Source of the DNA: CAYGUK01 sp964352985
Lineage (GTDB): Bacteria; Pseudomonadota; Gammaproteobacteria; JAHCLG01
Assembly (NCBI GenBank): GCA_964352985.1
Contig: CAYGUK010000044.1
Coordinates: forward strand, 1-30,540
DNA: 30,540 nucleotides
Reading direction: 5' to 3'
Position 1 is the stretch's first letter. Every line of letters begins with the position of its first letter. The translations under genes and the position numbers were made by a program. Shown in pieces: positions 7,313-15,961 of this stretch. The notes under the pieces are model-generated. The model worked only from the letters and a program-made list of their open reading frames with translations. It was not told the DNA's origin and did no database searches.

Positions 7313-8388
7313 AACAAGTAATGCAAAATGCTCCAAAGCTTCATCCAAAACCAAGCTAACGCATTCCAGAGAAAACCATGATCGGTGAGAATAACCACTT
7401 TTGCAGTGGCACCGACTCGTAATTGCTTATCTTGAGAAAAATCTTGTAACCTTAGACGTACTGGAAAATAGTTTTGCTTTTCAATCCACTCATGATTAGC
7501 CTGGATATAGGGCAAATACCAAGTGGGTAACATTTCTTTTTGTCGAATACCATGACTAATCGATAACACTTTGGCATAAAAAACTTGGCCGGGTAAAGAT
7601 GAAATAATCACTAATGCTTGCGATCCTCGATGAATATTGCGAAGTGTGTTTTCTTTGAATAATGCGTTTATCCACCAATCATTTACTCGGATAAAAGCGA
7701 CTTTCATTTGTGTAGGATCGGCATAAGTGCCCACTTGAATATTCACATTATCGACGTAACCATCTTCTGGTGCTCTGATTGTCGTATTGTCTAAATAATA
7801 TTTGGCCAAATTTAATTTGTTTTCAGCACTCACCACATGAATGTTTTTACCATTAATAGATTTACCTAATTGAGCTTCGTAAAAAAGTTTTTGTGCTTTT
7901 GCTTTTTCGAGATTGGCTTGGGCTGATTTTAGATTCGCTGTTGCACTTTCAAGATCGCGCAATCTTTCAGTCCCTGTTGCGGTTAGGGTTTTTATTTCAT
8001 TATATTTTTGCGTTGAATTTTTTAATTCAGCCTCTGCCTGAGTAATATTTTGAGTCGCTTCGAGAATTTTATGCTGAAATTGCAAGACTTGATCATGCGC
8101 TAATTGCACATCATTTTGAGCTTGATAATATTTTAACTCATAAGGTCTTTTATCAATACTAAAAATCGGATCACCAAGATGTAAAAATTGATCATCAATC
8201 ACATCGACTTTAGTCACCGTTCCACCAACGACAGGTGCAATTGAGATCACATGTGTGGTCACAACGCCTGAATTAGAATAAGGGGTAAAAAGAGTTGAAA
8301 ATAAAAAATATAAAACAAAAATAAATAATATCACTACCATAAAGACAATTTTTTTTCGTGGTGTATTTAAGAGATTAAGCCGTGGCAT
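7309..8388 (-). CDS. HlyD-family periplasmic adaptor (EmrA/AaeA-like)
   Basis: 359 residues. One N-terminal membrane helix (about residues 13-32, IVFMVVILFIFVLYFLFSTLF) is followed by a biotinyl-lipoyl-like half-motif (ISIAPVVGGTVTKVDVIDDQFLHLGDPIFSID), a long coiled-coil hairpin (about residues 75-165) and the second lipoyl half (TTIRAPEDGYVDNVNIQVGTYA), then a beta-barrel part. This is the layout of membrane fusion proteins that link an inner-membrane pump to the outer membrane. Its start lies within the end of the FUSC gene, so the two are an operon resembling AaeAB. An upstream ATG at 8403 contains the GGAG that serves as ribosome site for the ATG at 8388, so I choose the latter. Exported substrate unknown. 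Confidence 0.9.
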   Translation of the reverse strand: MPRLNLLNTPRKKIVFMVVILFIFVLYFLFSTLFTPYSNSGVVTTHVISIAPVVGGTVTKVDVIDDQFLHLGDPIFSIDKRPYELKYYQAQNDVQLAHDQVLQFQHKILEATQNITQAEAELKNSTQKYNEIKTLTATGTERLRDLESATANLKSAQANLEKAKAQKLFYEAQLGKSINGKNIHVVSAENKLNLAKYYLDNTTIRAPEDGYVDNVNIQVGTYADPTQMKVAFIRVNDWWINALFKENTLRNIHRGSQALVIISSLPGQVFYAKVLSISHGIRQKEMLPTWYLPYIQANHEWIEKQNYFPVRLRLQDFSQDKQLRVGATAKVVILTDHGFLWNALAWFWMKLWSILHYLF

Positions 8389-10408
8389 GTTGTAACACTC
8401 CATTAGTCATAACGTCATCATCACATGATTTAATAAAATTTGCTAGATCAGTTAAAAATAACATTAAAATAGTATTAATTTTCGCGAAGGCATGCGCGCT
8501 TTGTTGTGATAAATGAATAAGACTATCATTATCATACGCAGCTTGATTGAATCTAATAATTTGTTGTTGAATATCGTGTATCACTCTTAAGTCAATTTTG
8601 CTAAAATTTTTATCGGGATGTTTATAAATTAATAAGCAAAGTAAATAAATTCGATTAAAAATATTAAAGTAATAATGTTTTAATTCTTGAGGGGTAATAT
8701 ATTCAGTTGCTCGTTCTAACTGCTTAACATGCAAAGTGATTCTTTCAAATAGTGATGTTTCCTGGAAGAAATCTTTTTTGGAGAACATCATGAATTTCTG
8801 ATTTTGATTAAAGGTGATGTGTTTTTGCGTGAGGGTCTCTAATTTTGCAATAATCAATTTAAAATTAATCTTTTCATATTGATTAAATGGTAATTTAAAT
8901 GCCGCTTGTAAAGTTTTGAAATAATCAGTGAAATTTTCTCGGAGTTTAACATGTGGTAATTGAGGTTTTACTAAAAATAAAATAATCGAAGCAACAAAAA
9001 CCCCAGAAATAACGCCTAAAAACCTTTCCAAACCTTCACTTAAACTTATAATCGAATTACCATTAGAAAACAAAATAATAATAAAGATCAATGTCGACTG
9101 AGTACAAATATAGTAATATTTGATTTTATTCATACCGATAAATACGCTGCAATAGTAATACAGAAATACCATCAAAAAAAATAATAAACTTGAAGTAAAA
9201 AAGCTCAGAATTATCGCACAAACAAAACCTAAAATTCCACCAGATAACGCGCCAAGAAATCGCTGAAATAATCGTTGCATGCCGCCACCAACATCAATAA
9301 ACGTCGCCATCACGATAGCAGCGACTAAGGTTTCAAGCCCACCAGGTATGTTTAAAGTAACGATCAGAAATTCTGTTAAGAAAATAACTAACGTCATTTT
9401 AAAAGCAAAAATTAATACCGTTTTATTTAGTTTATTTTTAATCTTAATTTTTTTTGGTATTGTTAAATCAGGATTTGCTATATGAGCTAAATCCTCTGCA
9501 ATTGCTTGAAAATGGTATAATAATACATGCTCGTTATAAGTTAAGTTCCATTTAAGTTTTTCAACTCTTGATAAGAAACTGCTGATCAGTGGTTTGTAAT
9601 TTGGGATAATGTTTTCCAATGTTACCTTTTCAATAAACATAAAATCTTTGATAATTAATTTTTTAAAGATTTTAAGCAATTTCTGCTCTCGTGGAGTTTT
9701 AATATCAATCGTTCTAATGCTATCAAGCTTAACAGCAATTTTTCGAAGATATAAACCATATGAATGCCAGAATTTAAATTTAATTTTATTCATTTGCAAA
9801 CGTGCATTCTCAATCATTGTGTTAAAGTAAACGAATTCAGTGATATCTAAATTAGTCAATTTTTCTACTTTTAACTTTTCAATAGTATAAGTGATTAAGT
9901 GTTTTTTAATTTTTGGTAATAACTTACGTGCCAAATCCGATGGAAAAAAAACATCACTAATACACAAAGCTAAAAATGCGATACCAATATTGATAGGTAG
10001 ATATTTTAATGCGTATGGAAAACTTTCTGGATTTATCACCCACGTAAACAATGTCACATTTAAATATATCATCCCCATGACAAATGCATATTTAAATCGA
10101 TGGTTCTCTCCGATTCGATAAGCACATAAAAAAGTGATTGCTAATAAAACTAATAATAAAACACTCCAGTTAATGAAGGTATAAACAAGCAAGTAAGCAA
10201 TTAAACACGCGCAACCCACCCCAATAAATCGCTCAATCATGCGATGGTGCCAGGAACTTTGATGAGGATAAAACATCCGATTGATCATAATGCTAAATAA
10301 ACTATACCAAGCAAAATAATGTTCATTAGTCATGTTAAAAAATTGAGTGGCCAACAAGGCAATAATCGCAGCAAGTGCTACTTTAAAAGCATATGCTTCT
10401 GCAAACAA
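8375..10408 (-). CDS. FUSC-family inner-membrane efflux protein (AaeB-like)
   Basis: About 677 residues with two halves, each a bundle of membrane helices (roughly residues 8-155 and 330-485) followed by a soluble part, as in fusaric-acid/aromatic-acid exporters such as AaeB (about 655 residues). The downstream HlyD-family gene overlaps it and should supply the adaptor; the small AaeX protein of enterobacteria is absent. The start is uncertain. The first usual codon is TTG at 10408 with no ribosome site, while the frame is open up to a TGA at 10499-10501 and reads like protein (…IYWGDEINKAYFNRLFAEAYAF). An ATT at 10430-10432 has GGGG 7 bases upstream and may be the real, rare start. The icmD-like gene precedes it by under 100 bases. 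Confidence 0.88.
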   Translation of the reverse strand: MFAEAYAFKVALAAIIALLATQFFNMTNEHYFAWYSLFSIMINRMFYPHQSSWHHRMIERFIGVGCACLIAYLLVYTFINWSVLLLVLLAITFLCAYRIGENHRFKYAFVMGMIYLNVTLFTWVINPESFPYALKYLPINIGIAFLALCISDVFFPSDLARKLLPKIKKHLITYTIEKLKVEKLTNLDITEFVYFNTMIENARLQMNKIKFKFWHSYGLYLRKIAVKLDSIRTIDIKTPREQKLLKIFKKLIIKDFMFIEKVTLENIIPNYKPLISSFLSRVEKLKWNLTYNEHVLLYHFQAIAEDLAHIANPDLTIPKKIKIKNKLNKTVLIFAFKMTLVIFLTEFLIVTLNIPGGLETLVAAIVMATFIDVGGGMQRLFQRFLGALSGGILGFVCAIILSFFTSSLLFFLMVFLYYYCSVFIGMNKIKYYYICTQSTLIFIIILFSNGNSIISLSEGLERFLGVISGVFVASIILFLVKPQLPHVKLRENFTDYFKTLQAAFKLPFNQYEKINFKLIIAKLETLTQKHITFNQNQKFMMFSKKDFFQETSLFERITLHVKQLERATEYITPQELKHYYFNIFNRIYLLCLLIYKHPDKNFSKIDLRVIHDIQQQIIRFNQAAYDNDSLIHLSQQSAHAFAKINTILMLFLTDLANFIKSCDDDVMTNGVLQHATA

Positions 10409-10502
10409 ACGATTGAAATACGCTTTATTAATCTCATCGCCCCAATAAATATTTTGATGAATTAATTTATCATAACCTTGGATAAGTTTAAAAGAATTTC
10501 AC

Positions 10503-10889
10503 TTAATTTGTTGTCGTACCTGCAGCGCCGGCGACTTGATATTCAGGTCCAAAAATCGTGTGCCCAGTAATTTGACAAAGCAATGGCAAAAAGATCAATG
10601 AGGCTGAAACGAAAACTAAAACAATAGGTGTTGAAATCGGCATTTGTGTTGGAGAATCTTTATGTGCTTTAAATTTTAATATGGCACTAATTCCAAAGGC
10701 CATACCAATAATATAACACCCTGCGGTAATTAATTGATTCAGCGCGGCACAACCTATCAAAACACTATTTGAGATTGCGCCTAAAGAAGGTGTAGATTGT
10801 GGTGAAATTTCTGGTCCTGCATATGAAATACAGCAATAAAAAAACAAACCGCTGTAAATTAAGCAAGCATTGTATAATTTTTTAATCAT
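10503..10889 (-). CDS. icmD: IcmD/DotP-like Dot/Icm type IV secretion protein
   Basis: 128 residues: an N-terminal signal-type helix (to about residue 25, ending SYAG) and two further membrane helices. The central stretch LITAGCYIIGMAFGISAILKF followed by KAHKDSPTQMPISTPI and LVFVSASLIFLP, then ITGHTIFG, corresponds closely to my recollection of Legionella IcmD. Related small proteins IcmC and DotV share the fold, so a paralogue in this group is the alternative. IcmD is an inner-membrane part of the Dot/Icm (type IVB) secretion machine that delivers effectors into host cells. No other dot/icm gene is in this window; it lies just upstream of the FUSC-HlyD pair in the same direction. A TTG six codons earlier is open, but the ATG gives the better signal sequence. 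Confidence 0.78.
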   Translation of the reverse strand: MIKKLYNACLIYSGLFFYCCISYAGPEISPQSTPSLGAISNSVLIGCAALNQLITAGCYIIGMAFGISAILKFKAHKDSPTQMPISTPIVLVFVSASLIFLPLLCQITGHTIFGPEYQVAGAAGTTTN

Positions 10890-10988
10890 CCCCAAATTCA
10901 AATGCAATTAGTCAAAGAAGTTGGACATTCTATACTGCAAATCTTAAATAATTTTTACAAATTTCCATAAAAGCTATCGTTATTTTGT

Positions 10989-13607
10989 TTAACTGAGCGA
11001 CTTATTAATTACTTCATACATATCTTTTGATAATTTTTTATCTTCTTTAATTTTAATTAGTTGCGCTTTCATTAATTCGCGATGATGCGGTTTTAATTTT
11101 TGCCAACGTGTTAAAGGTTCGATAATACGAGCGGCAGTTTGTGGATTAAACCGATCTAACGCCAACATATTTTCTCCGAGTAATTGATAACCTCGACCGT
11201 CTTCACGATGGAAATGAACTAAATTATTTATCGCAAACGCACCAAAAACTGCTTTTACCTTATTCGGATTTTTCATGTTAAACGCAGGATGCAAAATAAG
11301 TTGTTCAACATTCTCAACAGTATTAGGTAAATCTGCCGTCACTTGCACAGTAAACCATTTATCCATCACCTGAGGCTCTTTGTGCCATTGATCATAAAAA
11401 TCTTTTAATGCTTGCTCTCGTTTGTCACAGCGACTGTCTGCTAATAATGAAAGTGCAACCATGCGATCTGTCATATTATTAGAATCATGATATTGATCTT
11501 TTACAAGTTGATACACTTCTTGAGTTTCTAAAGCCATTAAGTAATTTAAAGCACAATTTCTAATAGCACGACGTCCCATTTCACTGACATTAAATTCATA
11601 GGCTTTATCACTTGTATTATCATGATAAAGTTTGAGTAAATCATTTTGCAAATGTTGGGCCAAATAGTGCGTAACAAATTGTTTTGCACGGTGCAATGCT
11701 TGTGGATCATATTCATCCATTAAATCAGCCAAAATAATTTCTGAAGGTAACATCATCACACGAGATTTTAATAAATTATCGATTTTTGCCGAAAACAAAA
11801 TTTCCTGCATGCCTTTTGCAAAATCTTCATCAAGCTTTAATTCATCTCCGTTGATAACATCTTGTGTTAATTTTAAAATTATTTTAGTCGCTAATTTTTG
11901 TGACGCCTCGAAACGATTAAATGGATCGCTATCATTTGCCATTAAAAACACAAGTTCATTTTCTTTTAAATCCATATTTAATTTTACTGGTGCACTAAAA
12001 TTTCTTAATACTGATGGAATGGGTTGTTCTTTAACATGCTCAAAAAAAAACGATTGCTCAGCTTGATTAAAATTAACGACATGCGATGTTTGACCATCGG
12101 CAAAATGATATTCATCACCATTGGGATAAATCAGCCCAATTTTAATTGGCATCGTTAGAACTTTCTTTTCAGGTTGGCCAGGTGTAGGTGGCGTTTTTTG
12201 AATAAACGTTAATGTGTAAGTTTGATTAGCCGCATCATATTTTCTTGTAACACTCACTCTTGGCGTACCTGCTTGGCTATACCACAAACGAAAATCAGTA
12301 AAATCGACTTGATTTGCATCTTCCATTGCTTTGACAAAATCATCACAAGTTACCGCTTGTCCATCATGTCGATCAAAATAAAGATCCATGCCTTTTCTAA
12401 AACCATCTTTGCCCAGATAAGTTTCCATCATGCGGATCACTTCTGCGCCTTTTTCATAAATTGTTGTAGTATAAAAATTATTAATTTCAATATAAGAATC
12501 TGGTCGCACAGAGTGCGCGATGGGTCCATTATCTTGCGGAAATTGATGCAAACGTAATTTCGTTGCATCTTTAATACGATTTACACCGCGAGTGGTAATG
12601 TCACCAGTAAATTCTTGTTCACGAAAAACAGTTAAGCCTTCTTTAAGACTAAGTTGAAACCAGTCGCGACACGTGACACGATTACCAGTCCAGTTATGAA
12701 AATATTCATGACCGATAACTAAACTGATCAAAACAAAATCTTGATCTGTGCCCGTTTCATAATTTGCTAAAACACATTTCGAATTAAAAACATTTAATCC
12801 CTTATTTTCCATAGCCCCCATGTTAAAGTCATCAACAGCCACAATCATGAAAATATCTAAATCATATTCGCGACCGTATTTTTCTTCATCCCATTTCATG
12901 GCTAATTTTAGCGAGTGCATGGCATGTTGACATTTATTTTCATTGCCAGGTTGAACAAAGATCCTTAGCGTAATTTCACGATTTGACATCGTGATAAATG
13001 TATCTTCAACGCATCCTAATTTTCCTGCAACAAGCGCAAATAAGTAACTTGGTTTTTTAAAGGGATCATGCCATTTAGCCAAATGACGATTATTATCTAA
13101 TTCGTGTTCTTCTATTAAATTGCCATTGGAAAGTAAAACTGGATAGCGTGTTTTATCTGCAATAATTGTCGTGGTGAAACTCGCCATCACATCGGGTCTA
13201 TCTAAATAAAAAGTAATTCGTCGAAAACCTTCTGCTTCACATTGAGTACAAAAATTGCCACTCGATTTATATAAACCCATTAACGTGGTATTCAATTGAG
13301 GTTGAATTTGCGTGACGATTTCAAGCTGGAAAGTCTCAGGTACGTTATTAATTGTTAACCCCTGATCATCAACTTGAAATTCTGATGTTGTTAATTCACG
13401 TTGATCAAGCTTAACGCTAATTAATTTTAAATTTTGTCCGTGTAAATGTAAGGGGCAATTTTTATCTGAGGTATGACGATGGTAAACAACCTGAGATGTC
13501 ACCGTAGTCCACTCTTCTTGTAAATCAAACGTCAAATCGATAGTCGACACAAAAAAATCGGGTTGTTGATAGTCTTTACGATAAATTGTGTTGGGTTGTT
13601 GCGACAT
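10989..13607 (-). CDS. pepN: Aminopeptidase N
   Basis: 872 residues, as expected for proteobacterial PepN (870 in E. coli). This M1 zinc metallopeptidase removes N-terminal residues from peptides in the cytosol. The exopeptidase motif GAMEN is at about 264-268, the zinc site HEYFH at about 300-304, and the third zinc ligand is the glutamate in LKEGLTVFREQEF (about 323). The C-terminal helical domain is complete. A GTG three codons upstream is in frame, but AAGAG sits about 8 bases before the ATG at 13607, so I start there. It forms its own transcription unit with a well-formed promoter at 13641-13669. Confidence 0.96.
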   Translation of the reverse strand: MSQQPNTIYRKDYQQPDFFVSTIDLTFDLQEEWTTVTSQVVYHRHTSDKNCPLHLHGQNLKLISVKLDQRELTTSEFQVDDQGLTINNVPETFQLEIVTQIQPQLNTTLMGLYKSSGNFCTQCEAEGFRRITFYLDRPDVMASFTTTIIADKTRYPVLLSNGNLIEEHELDNNRHLAKWHDPFKKPSYLFALVAGKLGCVEDTFITMSNREITLRIFVQPGNENKCQHAMHSLKLAMKWDEEKYGREYDLDIFMIVAVDDFNMGAMENKGLNVFNSKCVLANYETGTDQDFVLISLVIGHEYFHNWTGNRVTCRDWFQLSLKEGLTVFREQEFTGDITTRGVNRIKDATKLRLHQFPQDNGPIAHSVRPDSYIEINNFYTTTIYEKGAEVIRMMETYLGKDGFRKGMDLYFDRHDGQAVTCDDFVKAMEDANQVDFTDFRLWYSQAGTPRVSVTRKYDAANQTYTLTFIQKTPPTPGQPEKKVLTMPIKIGLIYPNGDEYHFADGQTSHVVNFNQAEQSFFFEHVKEQPIPSVLRNFSAPVKLNMDLKENELVFLMANDSDPFNRFEASQKLATKIILKLTQDVINGDELKLDEDFAKGMQEILFSAKIDNLLKSRVMMLPSEIILADLMDEYDPQALHRAKQFVTHYLAQHLQNDLLKLYHDNTSDKAYEFNVSEMGRRAIRNCALNYLMALETQEVYQLVKDQYHDSNNMTDRMVALSLLADSRCDKREQALKDFYDQWHKEPQVMDKWFTVQVTADLPNTVENVEQLILHPAFNMKNPNKVKAVFGAFAINNLVHFHREDGRGYQLLGENMLALDRFNPQTAARIIEPLTRWQKLKPHHRELMKAQLIKIKEDKKLSKDMYEVINKSLS

Positions 13608-13640
13608 TATATACACTCTTACATTTTATAAAGGATGAGT

Positions 13641-13669
13641 ATTGTAGTGAGCAATAGACACTGCTGCAA
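13641..13669 (-). promoter_or_regulatory. Sigma-70-type promoter of pepN
   Basis: On the reverse strand TTGCAG (13669-13664) and TACAAT (13646-13641) are separated by exactly 17 bases, close to the consensus. The -10 box ends 33 bases before the pepN ATG. Confidence 0.65.
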
Positions 13670-13681
13670 GGATAAGAGTGC

Positions 13682-13701
13682 ATTGAATGTATAAATTCAA
13701 T
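13682..13701. promoter_or_regulatory. Palindrome upstream of the pepN promoter
   Basis: ATTGAAT (13682-13688) and ATTCAAT (13695-13701) are perfect 7-base arms around six bases, just upstream of the pepN -35 box. This is a typical activator position, but no regulator can be named. Confidence 0.35.
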
Positions 13702-13897
13702 AAATTGTTCACAAGAATGAAACTACATGTGCATGAGCAACTATGTATTTTTGCAAACTTCTACTCAGAACCTAATTTAAATGAAACAAACAAAAAATAT
13801 TTTGGTCCAAACAGTTAGGCTCGGTGCATAAATTATATGTTTAATTTTTTTTTGTAACTTTTTAAAAATAATTCATAAATTTACACGCCGAGTAGTC

Positions 13898-13903
13898 TAT
13901 AAT
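13898..13903 (+). promoter_or_regulatory. Putative -10 box of prkA operon, sigma-S-like
   Basis: TATAAT sits in the context TCTATAATTAA (13896-13906), one base away from the RpoS-type -10 TCTATACTTAA, and lacks a good -35 hexamer, which RpoS tolerates. The homologous E. coli yeaGH operon is known to depend on RpoS. Confidence 0.5.
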
Positions 13904-13915
13904 TAATGTAAGGGA

Positions 13916-13967
13916 TTGATTTCATATAAAATGTATTATTGCTCACAATCTTCGATAATGAAATCAA
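13916..13967. promoter_or_regulatory. Inverted repeat in the prkA leader
   Basis: TTGATTTCAT (13916-13925) and ATGAAATCAA (13958-13967) are perfect 10-base arms with a 32-base spacer. They lie between the -10 box and the strong ribosome site (GGGGGAGG, about 9 bases before the prkA ATG). The leader RNA could form a long hairpin. The rest of the 400-base gap between pepN and prkA shows no gene. Confidence 0.4.
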
Positions 13968-14014
13968 ATACAATGTGATTTGCCCTAATGTAATACCGGG
14001 GGAGGTAACAAGAG

Positions 14015-15946
14015 ATGACTGCTGATAACATATTTAACCATTATCAAAAACGCTATGAAAAATTTCGTGAAGAAGAATTTACCCTGGAACAATATTTAGA
14101 TATTTGTAAAGAAGATAAAATGGCTTATGCCAACGCCGCTGAACGACTGTTAGCCGCAATTGGCCAACCCACCATGCTTGATACAAGTTTAGATCCCAGA
14201 TTATCACGCATTTTTTCTAATAAAGTGATTAAAACATACGATGCTTTCTCTGAATTTTACGGGATGGAAGAAGCAATCGAACAAATTGTCGCGTTTTTAA
14301 AACACGCTGCGCAAGGTCTCGAAGAAGAAAAACAAATTTTATATTTATTGGGACCTGTTGGTGGTGGTAAATCATCAATCGCTGAAAAATTAAAAGCAAT
14401 CATGGAAAAAACCCCGTTTTACGCGTTAAAAGACTCCCCTGTTCATGAAAGTCCACTTGGACTTTTTTCACCGGATGAAGATGCTGAAATTTTAGAAGAA
14501 AAATATGGCATATCACGCCGTTATATTGAAACCACAATGTCACCATGGGCAGTGAAACGATTACATGAATTTAATGGTGATATCTCGCAGTTTAAAGTCG
14601 TAAAAATCTGGCCGTCAAAACACGATCAAGTCGCCGTTGCAAAAACAGAACCCGGTGATGAAAATAATCAAGATATTTCCTCTCTCGTTGGTAAAGTTGA
14701 TATACGCAAATTAGAAGAATTCTCTCAAGACGATCCCGATGCTTATAGTTACTCTGGTGGTTTATGTTTAGCAAACCGTGGTTTATTAGATTTTGTTGAA
14801 ATGTTTAAAGCGCCAATTAAAGTGTTACATCCTTTATTAACAGCAACACAAGAACACAATTACAACGGAACCGAGGGCATGTCGAGTATTCCATTTGAGG
14901 GAATTATTCTTGCACACTCAAACGAATCTGAATGGCAATCATTCCGTAATAATAAAAACAACGAAGCATTCTTAGATAGAATTTATATCGTAAAAGTGCC
15001 TTACTGTTTACGCGCTTCAGAAGAAACGAAAATCTACGATAAATTACTCACCAATAGTTCTTTGTCACAAGCGCCCTGCGCGCCGGATACATTAAGATTA
15101 CTCGCCCAATTTTCAATTTTATCTCGTATTAAAGAACCTGAAAATTCGAGCATTTATTCAAAAATGCGCGTTTATAATGGTGAGAATTTAAAAGACACGG
15201 ATCCAAAAGCAAAATCCTATCAAGAATACCGCGATTTTGCTGGTGTGAATGAAGGCATGACAGGTTTATCTACCCGCTTTGCATTTAAAATATTATCTAA
15301 AGTGTTTAACTTTGATAATACCGAAGTGGCCGCTAACCCCGTTCATTTACTTTACGTATTAGAAAAACAAATTGAACAAGAACAATTTCCTCCCGAAGTA
15401 ACTGAAAAATATATTTCATTCATTAAAGGATTTTTAACGCCACAATATATCGATTTTATTGGTAAAGAAATTCAAACCGCCTATCTCGAATCTTACTCAG
15501 AATACGGTCAAAATATTTTTGATCGCTATGTCACCTATGCTGATTACTGGATTCAAGATCAACCTTATCGTGATCCTGAAACAGGTGAAAATTTTGATCG
15601 AAAAGCATTAAATGACGAGTTAGAAAAAATTGAGAAACCCGCCGGTATTTCCAACCCCAAAGATTTCCGTAACGAAATTGTAAATTTTGTCCTTCGGGCC
15701 AGAGCAAACAATAATGGTAAAAATCCAGATTGGCGAAGTTATGAAAAACTCCGGATGGTAATTGAAAAGAAAATGTTTTCAAAAACCGAAGATTTACTCC
15801 CTGTTATTTCTTTCAACGCGAAAGCATCAGCAGACGATCAGAAAAAACACAAAGACTTTATTAATAGGATGACCACAAAAGGTTATACTAAAAAACAAGT
15901 TCGCTTGTTATGTGAATGGTATTTGCGTGTAAGAAAATCATCTTAA
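14015..15946 (+). CDS. prkA: PrkA family serine protein kinase (YeaG)
   Basis: 643 residues, nearly the same length as E. coli YeaG (644). An N-terminal AAA-like region carries the Walker A motif LLGPVGGGKSS (about residues 111-121, Lys119), followed by the PrkA C-terminal kinase-type domain. YeaG/PrkA proteins are stress-induced Ser/Thr kinases acting with YeaH under starvation. The start is certain: ATG with a strong GGGGGAGG 9 bases upstream. The yeaH gene follows after 15 bases, then the SpoVR-type gene with a 4-base overlap, so the three form one operon, as in many proteobacteria. Control is probably by a sigma-S-like promoter and a structured leader. Confidence 0.96.
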   Translation: MTADNIFNHYQKRYEKFREEEFTLEQYLDICKEDKMAYANAAERLLAAIGQPTMLDTSLDPRLSRIFSNKVIKTYDAFSEFYGMEEAIEQIVAFLKHAAQGLEEEKQILYLLGPVGGGKSSIAEKLKAIMEKTPFYALKDSPVHESPLGLFSPDEDAEILEEKYGISRRYIETTMSPWAVKRLHEFNGDISQFKVVKIWPSKHDQVAVAKTEPGDENNQDISSLVGKVDIRKLEEFSQDDPDAYSYSGGLCLANRGLLDFVEMFKAPIKVLHPLLTATQEHNYNGTEGMSSIPFEGIILAHSNESEWQSFRNNKNNEAFLDRIYIVKVPYCLRASEETKIYDKLLTNSSLSQAPCAPDTLRLLAQFSILSRIKEPENSSIYSKMRVYNGENLKDTDPKAKSYQEYRDFAGVNEGMTGLSTRFAFKILSKVFNFDNTEVAANPVHLLYVLEKQIEQEQFPPEVTEKYISFIKGFLTPQYIDFIGKEIQTAYLESYSEYGQNIFDRYVTYADYWIQDQPYRDPETGENFDRKALNDELEKIEKPAGISNPKDFRNEIVNFVLRARANNNGKNPDWRSYEKLRMVIEKKMFSKTEDLLPVISFNAKASADDQKKHKDFINRMTTKGYTKKQVRLLCEWYLRVRKSS

Positions 15947-15961
15947 ATAATGAGGTGATCT

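Noticed and set aside
9279..10121. Three forward frames of 68-76 codons inside the FUSC gene
   Set aside because: Antisense shadows of membrane-helix codons.
11809..12557. Two forward frames of 85 and 111 codons
   Set aside because: They lie wholly inside pepN on the other strand and show no ribosome site or family pattern.
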